64,000 nt of DNA. Source: JBBRHQ01 sp963738305. GTDB lineage: Bacteria > Actinomycetota > Thermoleophilia > Solirubrobacterales > 70-9. The position numbers and the translations under genes were made by a program. The stretch is from the NCBI GenBank assembly GCA_963738305.1, contig CAVTVU010000001.1, forward strand, positions 124,001-188,000. The letters are read 5' to 3'. Under the pieces are notes generated by a model. The model made no database searches. It saw only the letters and a program-made list of their open reading frames with translations, and was not told where the DNA came from. Below are positions 44,708-54,444 of this stretch, piece after piece (the first letter of the stretch is position 1; each line of letters starts with the position of its first letter).

Positions 44708-46348
44708 TCACTCCCACTCGATCGTCGCCGGCGGCTTCGAGGAGATGTCGAGCGTCACCCGGTTGACCTCCGCGATCTCGTTGATGATCCGGCCCGAGAC
44801 GCGCTCCAGCAGGTCGTAGGGAAGGCGCGCCCAGTCGGCGGTCATCGCGTCGTCGGAGGTGACGGCGCGGATCACGATCGGGTAGGCGTAGGTGCGGCCG
44901 TCGCCCTGCACCCCGACCGAGCGCACCACCGGCAGCACGCAGAAGGACTGCCACAGCTCGCGGTAGAGACCCGCGGCCCGCACCTCCTCCTGGAGGATCG
45001 CGTCGGCGGCGCGAAGGACCGCGAGCCGCTCGCGATTGACCTCGCCGCCGACGATCCTGATCGCCAGCCCAGGCCCCGGGAACGGCTGGCGCCAGACCAT
45101 CCGGTCGGGGAGGCCGAGCTCCGCGCCGACCGCCCGGACCTCGTCCTTGAACAGCATCCGCAGCGGCTCGACCAGCTCGAAGTCGAACTCCTCCGGCAGG
45201 CCGCCGACGTTGTGGTGCGACTTGATCGTGTCGGCGCCGGTGCCGCCGCCGGACTCGATCACGTCCGAGTAGAGCGTGCCCTGGACCAGGTAGCCGACGT
45301 CGTCGAGCTTGCCCGCCTCCTCCTCGAAGACCCTGATGAACTCCTCGCCGATGATCTTGCGCTTCTGCTCGGGGTCGTCGACCCCGGCCAGCCGGGAGAG
45401 GAAGCGCTCCTCGGCCTCGACGTGGACGAGCGGGATGCCGAACTCGCTGAACGCCTCGACCACCTGCTCGGCCTCGTTCTGGCGCATCAGGCCGTGGTCG
45501 ACGAACACGCAGGTCAGCCGCTCCCCCACCGCCCGGTGGACGAGCAGCGCCGCCACCGAGGAGTCGACACCGCCGGAGAGCCCGCAGATCACCCGGCCCT
45601 CGCCGACCTGGGCGCGGACCGCGGCCACCTGCTCGGAGATCACCGATTCGCGGCGACCACTGCTCCGTGCACCCGGCCACGTCGCGCAGGAAGCGGGTGA
45701 GGATCTCCGTCCCGTAGGGGGTGTGGACGACCTCGGGATGGAACTGGATCCCGTAGAGCCCTCGCTGCGGGCGCCTCGCAGGCCGCCACCGGGGAGCCCG
45801 GGCTGGAGGCGAGCGCCGTGAACCCCTCGGGAGGCTCGAAGACCGAGTCGCGGTGGCTCATCCAGCAGTGCTGCTCGGCCGGCAGGCCCGCGAGCAGCTC
45901 GCCGCCGCCTTCGAGCACGATCAGCTCGGTGCGGCCGAACTCGCCCGGCATCGGCGGCCTCGACCCGGCCGCCGAGCGCGGCCACCATCGCCTGCATCCC
46001 GTAGCAGATGCCGAGCAGCGGGATCCCGAGGTCGAGCAGCTCGGTCGGGAACCGCGGGGCGTCCGGCTCATAGACCGACGCCGGCCCGCCCGAGAGCACC
46101 AGCCCGCGCGGACGGCGCTGCTCGATCTCGGCGACGGCCACCGTCGAGGGCAGGAGCTCGGCGAACACCCCGCACTCGCGGATCCGCCGGGCGATCAGCT
46201 GCGAGTACTGCCCGCCGAAGTCGAGCACGAGCACCTCCTCGTGCGCCGGGACCTCCTCGGCCCCGGGGGCGCCGACCCCCGCCGCCTTCTCGACGGAGAT
46301 CTCGGGCGCGTGGTCGCGCACGCTCGCCCCCGGGGAGGCCTCAGTCAT
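44708..46348 (-). CDS. guaA: GMP synthase (glutamine-hydrolysing), frameshifted in the amidotransferase domain
   Basis: Converts XMP to GMP. Class I amidotransferase with VLDFGGQYSQLIARRIRE and nucleophile GICYGMQAM, ATP-pyrophosphatase with GLSGGVDSSVAALL, and the dimerisation domain with QPFPGPGLAIRI and the end SKPPATIEWE. Shifts near 45950, 45780 and 45660 lie between the two domains and compensate each other overall. ATG 46348 overlaps the guaB3 stop by 8 nt. About 545 aa. Confidence 0.9.
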   Translation of the reverse strand: MTEASPGASVRDHAPEISVEKAAGVGAPGAEEVPAHEEVLVLDFGGQYSQLIARRIRECGVFAELLPSTVAVAEIEQRRPRGLVLSGGPASVYEPDAPRFPTELLDLGIPLLGICYGMQAMVAALGGRVEAADAGRVRPHRADRARRRRRAARGPAGRAALLDEPPRLGLRASRGVHGARLQPGLPGGGLRGARSEGSTGSSSIPRSSTPPTGRRSSPASCATWPGARSSGRRESVISEQVAAVRAQVGEGRVICGLSGGVDSSVAALLVHRAVGERLTCVFVDHGLMRQNEAEQVVEAFSEFGIPLVHVEAEERFLSRLAGVDDPEQKRKIIGEEFIRVFEEEAGKLDDVGYLVQGTLYSDVIESGGGTGADTIKSHHNVGGLPEEFDFELVEPLRMLFKDEVRAVGAELGLPDRMVWRQPFPGPGLAIRIVGGEVNRERLAVLRAADAILQEEVRAAGLYRELWQSFCVLPVVRSVGVQGDGRTYAYPIVIRAVTSDDAMTADWARLPYDLLERVSGRIINEIAEVNRVTLDISSKPPATIEWE

Positions 46349-47546
46349 CGCTCACGGCAACTCCCGCGCTGACCGCCGCGCGGCCGTTGGAGCCCATCCC
46401 GACCGACTGCTCCTGCTGGAGCTTCTTGCCCTCGCTTTGGAGCGCCGGGGCGACCATCACCTCGGCCCGCTGGAAGGAGCGGATGTCCTCGTATCCGCAG
46501 GTGGCCATCGAGGTGCGCAGGGCGCCCATCAGGTTGAAGGTGCCGTCGTTCTCCTGCGCGGGGCCGAGGAGGATCTCCTCCATCGTCCCGTCGGTGGTGG
46601 TCGAGACCCGCGTCCCGCGGGGCAGCGAGGGATGGAAGGTCGCCATCCCCCAGTGGAACCCGCGGCCGGGGGCCTCCTTCGCCCGGGCCAGGGGCGAGCC
46701 GACCATCACGGCGTCGGCGCCGCAGGCTATCGCCTTGGAGACGTCGCCGCCGGTGCGCATGCCGCCGTCGGCGATCACATTGACGTACTCGCCTGTCTCC
46801 AGCATGTGCTGGGAGCGGGCCGCGGCGACGTCGGCGATCGCCGTCGCCTGCGGGACGCCGATCCCCAGCACCCCGCGGGTCGTGCAGGCGGCCCCTGGGC
46901 CAACGCCGACCAGGACGCCGACGGCGCCGGTCCGCATCAGGTGCAGGCCCGTCGAGTAGGACGCGCAGCCGCCGACCACGGTCGGCACCGGCACCTCGGC
47001 GATGAACTCCTTGAGGTTGAGCGGCTCGACGCTGGTCGAGACGTGTTCGGCGGAGATCACCGTGCCCTGGATCACGAGGATGTCGATCCCGGCCTCGACC
47101 GCGACGTCAAAGAAGTCGCGCACGCGCTGCGGGGTGAGCGACCCGCAGGCGACCGCGCCCTGCTCCTTGATCTCGGCGATCCGGCTGGCGATCAGCTCCG
47201 CCTTGACCGGCTCGGCGTAGATCTCCTGCATCATCCGGGTCGCCAGGTGCCGGGGAGCGGCGGCGATCTTCTCCAGCTGCTGCTCGGCGTCCTCGAAGCG
47301 CGCCCAGATCCCCTCCAGGTTGAGCACCCCGAGGCCCCCGAGCTTGTTGGCGAGGACGGCCGTCTCCGGGCTGACGACGCCGTCCATCGCCGAGGCCATC
47401 AGCGGCAGCTCGAACCGGTAGGGGCCGAGGGTCCAGCTGATGTCAATGTCGTCGGGGTCGCGGGTGCGGCGCGAGGGTACGATCGCGATGTCGTCGAACC
47501 CGTAGGCGCGCCTACCCTTCTTGCCTCGACCGATGTCGATCTCCAT
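46341..47546 (-). CDS. guaB3: GuaB3-type IMP dehydrogenase family protein
   Basis: 401 aa (TIM barrel) without CBS domains. Catalytic loop GPGAACTTRGVLGIGVP, phosphate sites VIADGGMRTGGDVSKAIACGADAVMVG, and a C-terminal flap region. The size and CBS-less layout are those of actinobacterial GuaB3 rather than GuaB. GGAGGACCTGA precedes ATG 47546. Paired with guaA for guanine nucleotide synthesis. Confidence 0.88.
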   Translation of the reverse strand: MEIDIGRGKKGRRAYGFDDIAIVPSRRTRDPDDIDISWTLGPYRFELPLMASAMDGVVSPETAVLANKLGGLGVLNLEGIWARFEDAEQQLEKIAAAPRHLATRMMQEIYAEPVKAELIASRIAEIKEQGAVACGSLTPQRVRDFFDVAVEAGIDILVIQGTVISAEHVSTSVEPLNLKEFIAEVPVPTVVGGCASYSTGLHLMRTGAVGVLVGVGPGAACTTRGVLGIGVPQATAIADVAAARSQHMLETGEYVNVIADGGMRTGGDVSKAIACGADAVMVGSPLARAKEAPGRGFHWGMATFHPSLPRGTRVSTTTDGTMEEILLGPAQENDGTFNLMGALRTSMATCGYEDIRSFQRAEVMVAPALQSEGKKLQQEQSVGMGSNGRAAVSAGVAVSDD

Positions 47547-47597
47547 TCAGGTCCTCCGAGGGTGGCGTTGAGGGGGCAGCGTATGGAGCGCCGCGGA

Positions 47598-47622
47598 CAA
47601 GAAAGCCCCGCCGTGGCGGGGC
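47598..47622 (-). terminator. rho-independent terminator after fruK
   Basis: GCCCCGCC-AC-GGCGGGGC is a perfect 8-bp GC stem followed on the minus strand by TTTCTT, about 60 nt after the fruK stop. It ends the tldD-to-fruK direction of transcription before guaB3. Confidence 0.75.
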
Positions 47623-47683
47623 AAGAAAGACCCTGTTTGCGGCTTTCCGGCGCGAAATTCCACTACCCCCACGATAGTAGCCG

Positions 47684-48644
47684 TCAGCTCACCTCCGCCG
47701 GCACCTCGAGCGCCTGGATCTCGACCCCTGGGAGGATCCGCTCGACCTGGTCACGATCGATGGTGCCGGCGCCGAAGTGCTGGGTCGAGTCGGCCCCGCA
47801 GGCCACCCCATAGGCGAGGCAATCGGCCGGTCCGCTGCCGTCATAGCGGGCGGCGACGTAACCGGCGAGGAAGGCGTCGCCCGAGCCGACCGCCGAGACC
47901 GGGTCCAGCGGCTCAGTCGAGACCTCGAAGAAGCCGCGCTCGGAGCCCTCGCCAACCACCGCCAGGCAGCCGTCGGGGCGGGTGATGATCGCCTCGTCGG
48001 CGCCCAGCTCGACCAGCTCCGCCAGGCTCGGGTGCGACGTCGCCGGCGCCCTCGAACTCGTGCCCCACCAGCTCCTCGGCCTCGCGCTCGTTCGGGGTCA
48101 CCACCGAGGGGCCGGCGCGCAGGCCGGCGCGCATCGGCTCGCCCTCGGAGTCGAGGATCACGGTGACGCCGCGGGCGCGGAGGTCCTTGACCAGGCGCGC
48201 GTAGAGGTCGGGCTGGGCGCCGGGAGGCAGGCTGCCGGCGAGGACGCAGAGACGGGCGCCACCGGCCAGGTAGCCGAGCCGCTCCTGGAAGGCCCCGATC
48301 TCCGCCGCCGAGACCTCGGGCCCGCGCTCGTTGATCTCGGTCTGCTCTCCCGAGGTCGGGTCGATCACCGCCAGGTTGATCCGGGTTTCGGCGGCGATCG
48401 GGATGAAGTCGGTGAGGACCGACTCCTCGGCGAGCTGCTCGAGCACCTGGCTGCCGGTCGGGCCGCCGGCGAGCCCGGTCGCGATAACCGGCCGCCCCAG
48501 CAGCCCGAGCGCCCGGGATACGTTCACGCCCTTGCCGCCGGCCACGGTGCGGCTCTCGACCGCCCTGTGGCGATGGCCCTGATGGAAGTTCGGGACCGCG
48601 ACGGTGCGGTCGAGCGCAGCGTTGAGTGTGACTGTGAGGATCAC
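47684..48644 (-). CDS. fruK: PfkB-family 1-phosphofructokinase-like sugar kinase, one frameshift
   Basis: About 319 aa. ILTVTLNAALDRTV at the start and GGKGVNVSRALGLLG are typical of 1-phosphofructokinase/tagatose-6-P kinase; the PfkB C-terminal motif AVGSGDAFLAGYVAA carries the catalytic Asp. A single shift near 48045. GTG 48644. It is read in the same frame as the upstream carboxypeptidase with no stop between them in this sequence (see findings). No PTS genes nearby, so the sugar is uncertain. Confidence 0.82.
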
Positions 48645-49862
48645 TTGTTTCCGGCGCCGGCGGCGGAGCAGCCGCAATGATGACACCGCGCCAATCAGTA
48701 TCACGAACAGGCCGGCGATGAGCGGTATCGGGTGGTCCGATACCCAGGTCCTCGCTCGGTCGAACCATCCGGCTTCCGGGATCGAGCGCGAGGCCAGAAG
48801 CGGCACCCGGGCGGAGGGCCGTCCATCGACCATAACCATCGCCGAGCCGACCCTCGCCCCGCGGCGAACCGGCCCCTCGATCTCCGTGGGGGCGCGCACC
48901 TCGACGCTGAGCCGCTGGTCGCGCCGCACACCGACTGCGACCGTGCGGGCAGCGAGCAGCGGCAGCTCGCCCCCCGAGAACCTGATCGAGGGGCTCGCCG
49001 CCTCGACCCCTTTTCGCAGCGGCCGGCGGGTCCGGTAGAGCGAGAAGCCGTAGTCGAGGAGATCGAGGGTCTCGGTGTCGCGCTGACTCTCGTTGGGCGC
49101 CCCGAGGACCGCCGAGATCAGCTCGACTCCGTCCCGCCGCCCGGAGCCGACGAGGACGTAGCGGGCGCCGAGGGTGTGGCCGGTCTTCACCCCGTTGGCC
49201 CAGGGGGCGCGCAGGAGCAGCGTGTTGCGCGTGTAGATCCTCTCCGGTGGCCGCAGGCTGCGCAGCACGGCCGTTCGCGAGCGGGCGATCCGCGAGAAGG
49301 TTTGGGTATCGAGCAGGCGGCGGCTCAGCGCCAGCAGGTCGGCGGCGCTGGAGTAGTTGCCTGGCTCGTCGAGCCCGATCGGGTTGGAGTAGTGGGTATC
49401 GGCGAGCCCGAGGGCGGCGGCCCGGAGGTTCATCTGGCGGACGAATCGAGCCTCGCTCCCGGCCGCGGCCACCGCAAGCGTCTCGGCTGCGTCGTTGCCG
49501 CTCCGCAGGATCAACCCGTAGAGCAGATCGCGGACGCTGATTCGCTCTCCGGCGCTCAGACCCAGCAGCGACTCGCCCGGAATGGCCGCATAGGGGGCCG
49601 CGCTGACCCGCTTGGCGAGAGGCAGCTCCTGCAATGACAGGTAGGCGGTCATCAGCTTCGTCGTGCTGGCGATCGGGAGCCGCTCTGAGGCGGCATGGGA
49701 GACCAGCGGCTCGCCGGTGCGGGCATCGATCAGCGCCCAGGCGCGCGCGTCGAGCCGGGGCGGCCTCGCCCGGGCACTATCCGCCTTCGGCTCGGCTCCC
49801 GCCCCGGCCGGCAGGGCAAGCATGACGGCGGCCACCGCCGCCGCGCCTCGCAGCAGCCTCAG
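48641..49862 (-). CDS. D-alanyl-D-alanine carboxypeptidase (peptidase S11, DacA-like) with probable CTG start
   Basis: Serine carboxypeptidase trimming peptidoglycan stems. Signal peptide LRLLRGAAAVAAVMLALPAGAGA begins exactly at CTG 49862, which overlaps the LysM stop as CTGA. Active site: STTKLMTAY (SxxK), RSGNDAAET (SxN), VKTGHTLGARY (KTG). A C-terminal beta domain and one membrane helix (PIPLIAGLFVILIGAV) with an Arg-rich cytoplasmic end follow. A one-base indel before 48643 would restore a TGA in a GTGA overlap with fruK; the span is one base off a multiple of three. Confidence 0.85.
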
Positions 49863-50182
49863 CGCAGCTTCAACTCCTGGCCGGCGACCAGGATCTGGGG
49901 GTCGATGTCGGGGTTCAGCCGCTCGATCCGTGCCAGCGAGACGCCCGTCTTGTGCGCGATCGCGCTCAGGGTGTCGCCCTCCTGCACTGTGTAGACCTTC
50001 GCTGCCGGCTTCTTCGGCTTGCCCTGCTTGCCCTCCTTGTGGTGCTTGGCCGGATGGTTCCGCTTCGAGTGCCCGTCGTCGCCTCCGGTCGTGGCCGCAA
50101 CGACGAGCACGATCGCGGCGGCGGCGCCGATCAGGGCCAGAACGGCGGCCACCCGTGCTGGGGCTTTGCTGCGTTTGTTCAT
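49859..50182 (-). CDS. LysM-domain membrane-anchored protein
   Basis: 107 aa: basic N-terminus, one membrane helix (VAAVLALIGAAAAIVLVVAA), a Lys/His-rich linker, and one LysM (YTVQEGDTLSAIAHKTGVSLARIERLNP) that binds peptidoglycan. ATG 50182. Coupled to the carboxypeptidase, consistent with cell-wall work. Confidence 0.88.
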   Translation of the reverse strand: MNKRSKAPARVAAVLALIGAAAAIVLVVAATTGGDDGHSKRNHPAKHHKEGKQGKPKKPAAKVYTVQEGDTLSAIAHKTGVSLARIERLNPDIDPQILVAGQELKLR

Positions 50183-50239
50183 CGATCGGGACGGCTCGGC
50201 GGATGGGGGCGGGTGATGGTATAGACGCCCCGGTTCCGA

Positions 50240-51130
50240 TCAGGCGGCGGAAACTTCCCAAACCGCTTCGCGCAGCCGCTCCGCGGCGGCCGCGGGATCG
50301 GGGTCGGAGGCGATGCTGCGCGAGGCCGAGACGAGCGCCGCCGCGGGGCCCGGCGCGAACGCCGCGCCGAGCTGCTCGGGCCTGCCGCCTTGGGCGCCGA
50401 CGCCGGGAATCAGGAAGAGAGCGCGCGGCATCAGCTCGCGAAGCCGAGCGATGTGGCCGGGCTCGGTCGCTCCGACGACGGCGCCCATCCCGCTGAGCCC
50501 GCAGGCACCGGCCAGTCTCGGGCCGAGCGCGTCGACCAGGCCGGCGAGGCGCTCGTGAAAGGGCGCCCCGCCCACGTCGAGGTCCTGGAGCTCCGAAGCG
50601 CCGGGATTGCTGGTGCGAACCAGGGCGAAGACTCCGGCGCCGGCCTCGGCCGCGGCCTCGAGGATCGGCTCGAGCGAGTCGCGACCGAGCAGCGGGTTGA
50701 CGGTCACCGCGTCGGCGCCCAAGCCCTCAACCGCCCCCCAGGGCGTCTCGGTGCGCCCGAGCAGAGCCTGGGCGTAGGCGCGAGCGCTCAGGGGGACGTC
50801 GCCGCGCTTGCCGTCGGCGATAACAAGCAATCGTGCTTTGCGGGCCGCCTCGCACACCTCGGCCAGCGCCGCCCAGCCAGGCGCCCCGAGACGCTCGAAG
50901 CAGGCGAGCTGCGGCTTGGCGGCGACGCAGGCCGGCCCGGCCCGCTCGATCAGGTCCCGGCACTGCGCGGCGACGGCGGCGCCGGCCGCCTCGGCCGCGG
51001 AGCCCGGCGCCGCGGACGGGTCACCTGCCTGCACCGAGGGATCGGGGTCGAGGCCGAGGCAGACCTGGCTACGGCGCTCCTCGACGAGCGCCGCGAGCCG
51101 GTCCGCGAACGGCTTCGCCCCCTCGCTCAG
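50240..51130 (-). CDS. pyrF: orotidine-5'-phosphate decarboxylase (PyrF type 2) with probable CTG start
   Basis: 296 aa. CLGLDPDPS near residue 27, catalytic DGKRGDVPLS, LLGRDSLEPIL, and phosphate loop PGVGAQGG. GTG 51034 lies inside the protein after CLGLDPDPS, so the start must be further upstream. The only plausible one is CTG 51130, which overlaps the hup TGA as CTGA. Last step of UMP synthesis. Confidence 0.9.
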   Translation of the reverse strand: MSEGAKPFADRLAALVEERRSQVCLGLDPDPSVQAGDPSAAPGSAAEAAGAAVAAQCRDLIERAGPACVAAKPQLACFERLGAPGWAALAEVCEAARKARLLVIADGKRGDVPLSARAYAQALLGRTETPWGAVEGLGADAVTVNPLLGRDSLEPILEAAAEAGAGVFALVRTSNPGASELQDLDVGGAPFHERLAGLVDALGPRLAGACGLSGMGAVVGATEPGHIARLRELMPRALFLIPGVGAQGGRPEQLGAAFAPGPAAALVSASRSIASDPDPAAAAERLREAVWEVSAA

Positions 51131-51405
51131 CCCTTGACCTTGGACTTCAGCGCCGAGCCGGCGGAGAAGCGTGGGACCTTTCCACCGGGGATCGTGATCC
51201 GTTCGCCGGTGCGGGGATTGACGCCCTGGCGCGGGCCACGCTCGGCGACGTGGAACTTGCCGAAGCCGGTGAAGTTGACGTCGCCGCCGCCACCGAGGAC
51301 GTCGGAGATCGTGTCGAGCACAGAGTCGACGGCGTCGGCGGCTGCCTTCTTGGAGCCGATCCGGTCGTCGCTTGCCAGTTGATCGAGAAACTCAGCCTTT
51401 GTCAC
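51127..51405 (-). CDS. hup: HU-family nucleoid protein
   Basis: 92 aa: VTKAEFLDQLASDDRIGSKKAAADAVDSVL, GFGKFHVAERGPRQGVNPRTGERI and VPRFSAGSALKSKVKG. GTG 51405 follows AGGAGG at 9 nt. An upstream ATG at 51456 would add 17 non-conserved residues. DNA-bending protein. Confidence 0.95.
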   Translation of the reverse strand: MTKAEFLDQLASDDRIGSKKAAADAVDSVLDTISDVLGGGGDVNFTGFGKFHVAERGPRQGVNPRTGERITIPGGKVPRFSAGSALKSKVKG

Positions 51406-51478
51406 GTCGGAAATCCTCCTCGAGTCGAGAACGCGGCGCAATCTAACAGCGGCCACGGATGGCTCTCCGGAGCCGATA

Positions 51479-52832
51479 TCAGGCGCCGCTCACGGTCATC
51501 TCGCCGATCAGCAGATGCGGCGCCCTGACGGAGCCCCCGAAGGGCACCCAGCGCGCCCGCGCACCGGCCTCTCGGACCGCGCGCAGCATGCTGACCAGAT
51601 CGCTGGCGATCGTGAACTCGCGCACTGGGTCGCCCAACTCGCCGCCGGAGATCAGATGACCCGACGCTCCCACCGAGAAGACGCCGGAGACCGGGTTGAC
51701 CCCCGAGTGAAGGCCGGCGACGTCGCTGACGTAGACGCCGTCGCCGGCCAGGGCGAGCAGGCCGTCGAGGTCGTGCTCGCCCTCGCCGATCAGCAGGTTC
51801 GAGGCGGCCACCGAGGGGGTCGAGCGGTAGCCGCTGCGACCGGCGCTGGCGGTGGACTCCACGCCGCCCCGACGGGCCGTGTAGCTGTCGTGCAGGAAGG
51901 TGCGCAGGCGCCCGCCATCGATCAGGCCGATGCGTCGCCGCGCGGCGCCCTCGCCGTCGAGCGGCGAGGAGGCCAGCCCGGAGGGGTCGAGGCCGTCGTC
52001 GGCGAGGACGAGCGCCGGGCTCGCAACCTCCTCGCCGAGGCGCTCCGCGAACGGAGAGCGCCCGCGCTGCACCGAGTCGGCCCCGAGGGTGGAGCCGATC
52101 AGGCCGGCGAAGCTGGCGGCCACGGTGGGGTCGAGCACGACCGGGCAGGCGCGGGATTCCGGCTTGCGGGCGCCGATCATCGAGACCGCACGCTCCGCGG
52201 CTTCGCGCCCGATCTCGACTGGCTCCAGCCCCTCCGGACCGCGCGCGAGGCCGAACCCGAGGCCCGTCTCGCGGCTGCCCTCTCCCCCGGCCATCGCCTG
52301 AAGGAAGGCGTAGCAGGTGGAGGCCCGGTAGTCGCCGGCGACACCGGTCGAGGAGCGGATCGCCACCTGCTCGGCGCTGTCCGCGTACACGGCCTGCTCG
52401 ACCCCCAGCACCCGTGGGTCCGCCTCCAGCGCAGCGCGTTCGACCGCGAGCGCGATCTCGGCAACCTGCCCGGCGTCAGCCGACGCGATCCCGGGGTCGC
52501 TCAGGCCCTCGATCTCGCCCGCCGTCGCCCCGGGCTGCGGGAGGCGCGGCAAACTCGTCGGGATCGGCTGTTCGGGAGCCCTCGGCCGCCCGTGCGGCGA
52601 CCTCGCCGAGGCCCGCCTCGGTGAGGTCGGTCCCGTACGCGTAGCCGACGCGACCGTCGCTCCAGGCGCGGACCCCGACGCCGCGCTCGGTCGCCGCCGT
52701 GAGGCTCTCAACCTCGCCGGCGTGGACCCGCACCTCCCGCCCGGTGTCGGAGACGGCGTAGGCCTCGGCATCGATGGCACCCGCCGCTAGCGCCACTTCG
52801 ACCGCGCGCGTGGCCGCGACCTCGAGGTCCAT
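51479..52832 (-). CDS. pmbA: TldE/PmbA-family protease subunit, one frameshift
   Basis: About 450 aa. N-terminal MDLEVAATRAVEVALAAGAIDAEAYAV; shift near 52548; then the PmbA core (DPTVAASFAGLIGSTLGADSVQRGRSPFAERLGE; RTFLHDSYTARRGG; NLLIGEGEHDLDGLL) and end RAPHLLIGEMTVSGA. It partners TldD in a heterodimeric metalloprotease. ATG 52832 overlaps the tldD stop by one base. Confidence 0.9.
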
Positions 52833-54226
52833 CAGACGGCCGTCCCGCCCACGGTCATCTCACGGATCCGGACGTGGCCCTGGCCGGTGCCGACCGGCAC
52901 CCTCTGCCCGCCCTTGCCGCAGATACCGGTCTTCATCTCGAAGTCGGAGCCGACCGACTCGATCGCCGCCAGCGCTTCCAGGCAGTTGCCGATCAGGGTG
53001 GCTCCGCGGCAGGGACGGGTGAGCTCTCCGCCCTCGATCAGGTAGCCCTCGGAAACCCCGAACACGAAGTCCCCTGTGGCCGGCTCGACCTGGCCGCCGG
53101 CGAACGAGGCGGCGTAGAACCCCTTCCCGACCTCGGCGATCATCGCCTCGGGATCGGCATCGCCGGGTGCGATGTAGGTGTTGGTCATCCGCGGGATCGG
53201 GAGGTGGCGGAAGCTCTCGCGGCGGCCGTTTCCGGTGGAGGCGACCGAGTCGGCGCCGGCCCGCACGCGGTCGTAGAGGAAGGAGACGATCCTGCCCTCC
53301 TCGATCAGCGCGGTCTTCTGGGTCGGGGTGCCCTCGTCGTCGATCGAGTCGCTCCCCCACTCGTTCGGCATGCGTCCGTCGTCATAGGCGGTCAGCAGCG
53401 GCTCCGCCACCCGCTCGCCAAGCTTGCCGGTGTAGACGCTTGCCTGCTTCTGGATGTGGTCCGCCTCGAGCCCGTGACCCGTCATCTCGTGAAACAGGAC
53501 CCCGCCGAAGCCGCCGCCGACGACGACGGGCATTGAGCCGGCCGGCGCCGGGTAGGCGTCAAGCAGCGTCAACGCCTTCCGCGCCGCCTGCTCCGCGATC
53601 AGCCCCGGATCGTCGCCGAGCAGCTCGTAGCCGCGGTGCGCGCCGAGCGTCTCCAGGCCGGTCTCGACCTTCTCGCCGCGGCGGGCGACCGCCTGCGCCG
53701 CGAGCCGCACCCTGGTGCGGTCGTCGTTCGCAAGCAGGCCCTCGGAGTTGGCGACGGTGACCTGGCGGCGGGCCTCTCCATAGTTGGCGAGGAACTGGAC
53801 GATCTCGGAGCCCTGCGAGCGCCCCCGCTCGTCGAGGCCGCGCAGCAGCTCCGCCTTGCTCCCGGCGCTCACCTCCTCCGGTCGCTGCTCGATCCGCTGT
53901 GGCTCGGGGCCGGCGGAGCGCAGCGGCCGGGGCTCGCTCTGTGCACCCCGGAGCGCCGCCGCAGCCTCGGCGGCAGCGCGCTCCAGGTCCGCCGGCGCGA
54001 GCCCGTCGACGTGTGCGAAGTACGTCGTCCGGGCGCTGATCACCCGGATCCCGGCCCCCTCCTCGAACCCCGACTGCACCGACTCCACCCGCGACTCGTC
54101 GATCGCCATGGTCAGGCCGGAGCGGCGCTCGCAGTAGACCTCTGCGAACTCGCCGCCCGCCGCCAGCGCCCGGCGGATCACGCTTTCCGCCAGCCCCGGC
54201 TCGATCAGTGGCTCGGCGCCGCTCAC
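52832..54226 (-). CDS. tldD: TldD metalloprotease
   Basis: 464 aa with the zinc motif HEMTGHGLEADHI (HExxxH), YDDGRMPNEWGSDSIDDEGTPTQ and GGQRVPVGTGQGHVRIREMTVGG. GTG 54226 overlaps the upstream small gene as GTGA. TldD/TldE degrades unfolded peptides or trims ribosomally made peptides. Confidence 0.93.
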   Translation of the reverse strand: MSGAEPLIEPGLAESVIRRALAAGGEFAEVYCERRSGLTMAIDESRVESVQSGFEEGAGIRVISARTTYFAHVDGLAPADLERAAAEAAAALRGAQSEPRPLRSAGPEPQRIEQRPEEVSAGSKAELLRGLDERGRSQGSEIVQFLANYGEARRQVTVANSEGLLANDDRTRVRLAAQAVARRGEKVETGLETLGAHRGYELLGDDPGLIAEQAARKALTLLDAYPAPAGSMPVVVGGGFGGVLFHEMTGHGLEADHIQKQASVYTGKLGERVAEPLLTAYDDGRMPNEWGSDSIDDEGTPTQKTALIEEGRIVSFLYDRVRAGADSVASTGNGRRESFRHLPIPRMTNTYIAPGDADPEAMIAEVGKGFYAASFAGGQVEPATGDFVFGVSEGYLIEGGELTRPCRGATLIGNCLEALAAIESVGSDFEMKTGICGKGGQRVPVGTGQGHVRIREMTVGGTAV

Positions 54227-54444
54227 CGGTCCCCGGGCCTCGAGGCGGCTTCGATGACCCGTCCGGCTGCGGTGAACAGCTCCGCCCCGGCGGCCGTGCT
54301 GGAGGCATGGTCGCGGCTGCGCCCGCCCTGGTAGTGGATCCGGGCGAAGGGCTGGCGGGTATGGCGGCGGCGGCGCATGAACGCGGCAGCCTCGTCGGCA
54401 TAGCCGGAGACCCGGTCGAGCAGGACCCGGTGTGCCTTCGGCAT
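54223..54444 (-). CDS. 73-aa protein coupled to tldD
   Basis: Basic, helical: RVLLDRVSGYADEAAAFMRRRRHTRQPFARIHYQGGR then TAAGAELFTAAGRVIEAA. ATG overlaps the roadblock-like TGA (TGATG) and its TGA overlaps the tldD GTG (GTGA). These tight overlaps on both sides argue it is real. No family recognised. Could be a tldD cofactor or a small substrate-like protein (speculative). Confidence 0.55.
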   Translation of the reverse strand: MPKAHRVLLDRVSGYADEAAAFMRRRRHTRQPFARIHYQGGRSRDHASSTAAGAELFTAAGRVIEAASRPGDR

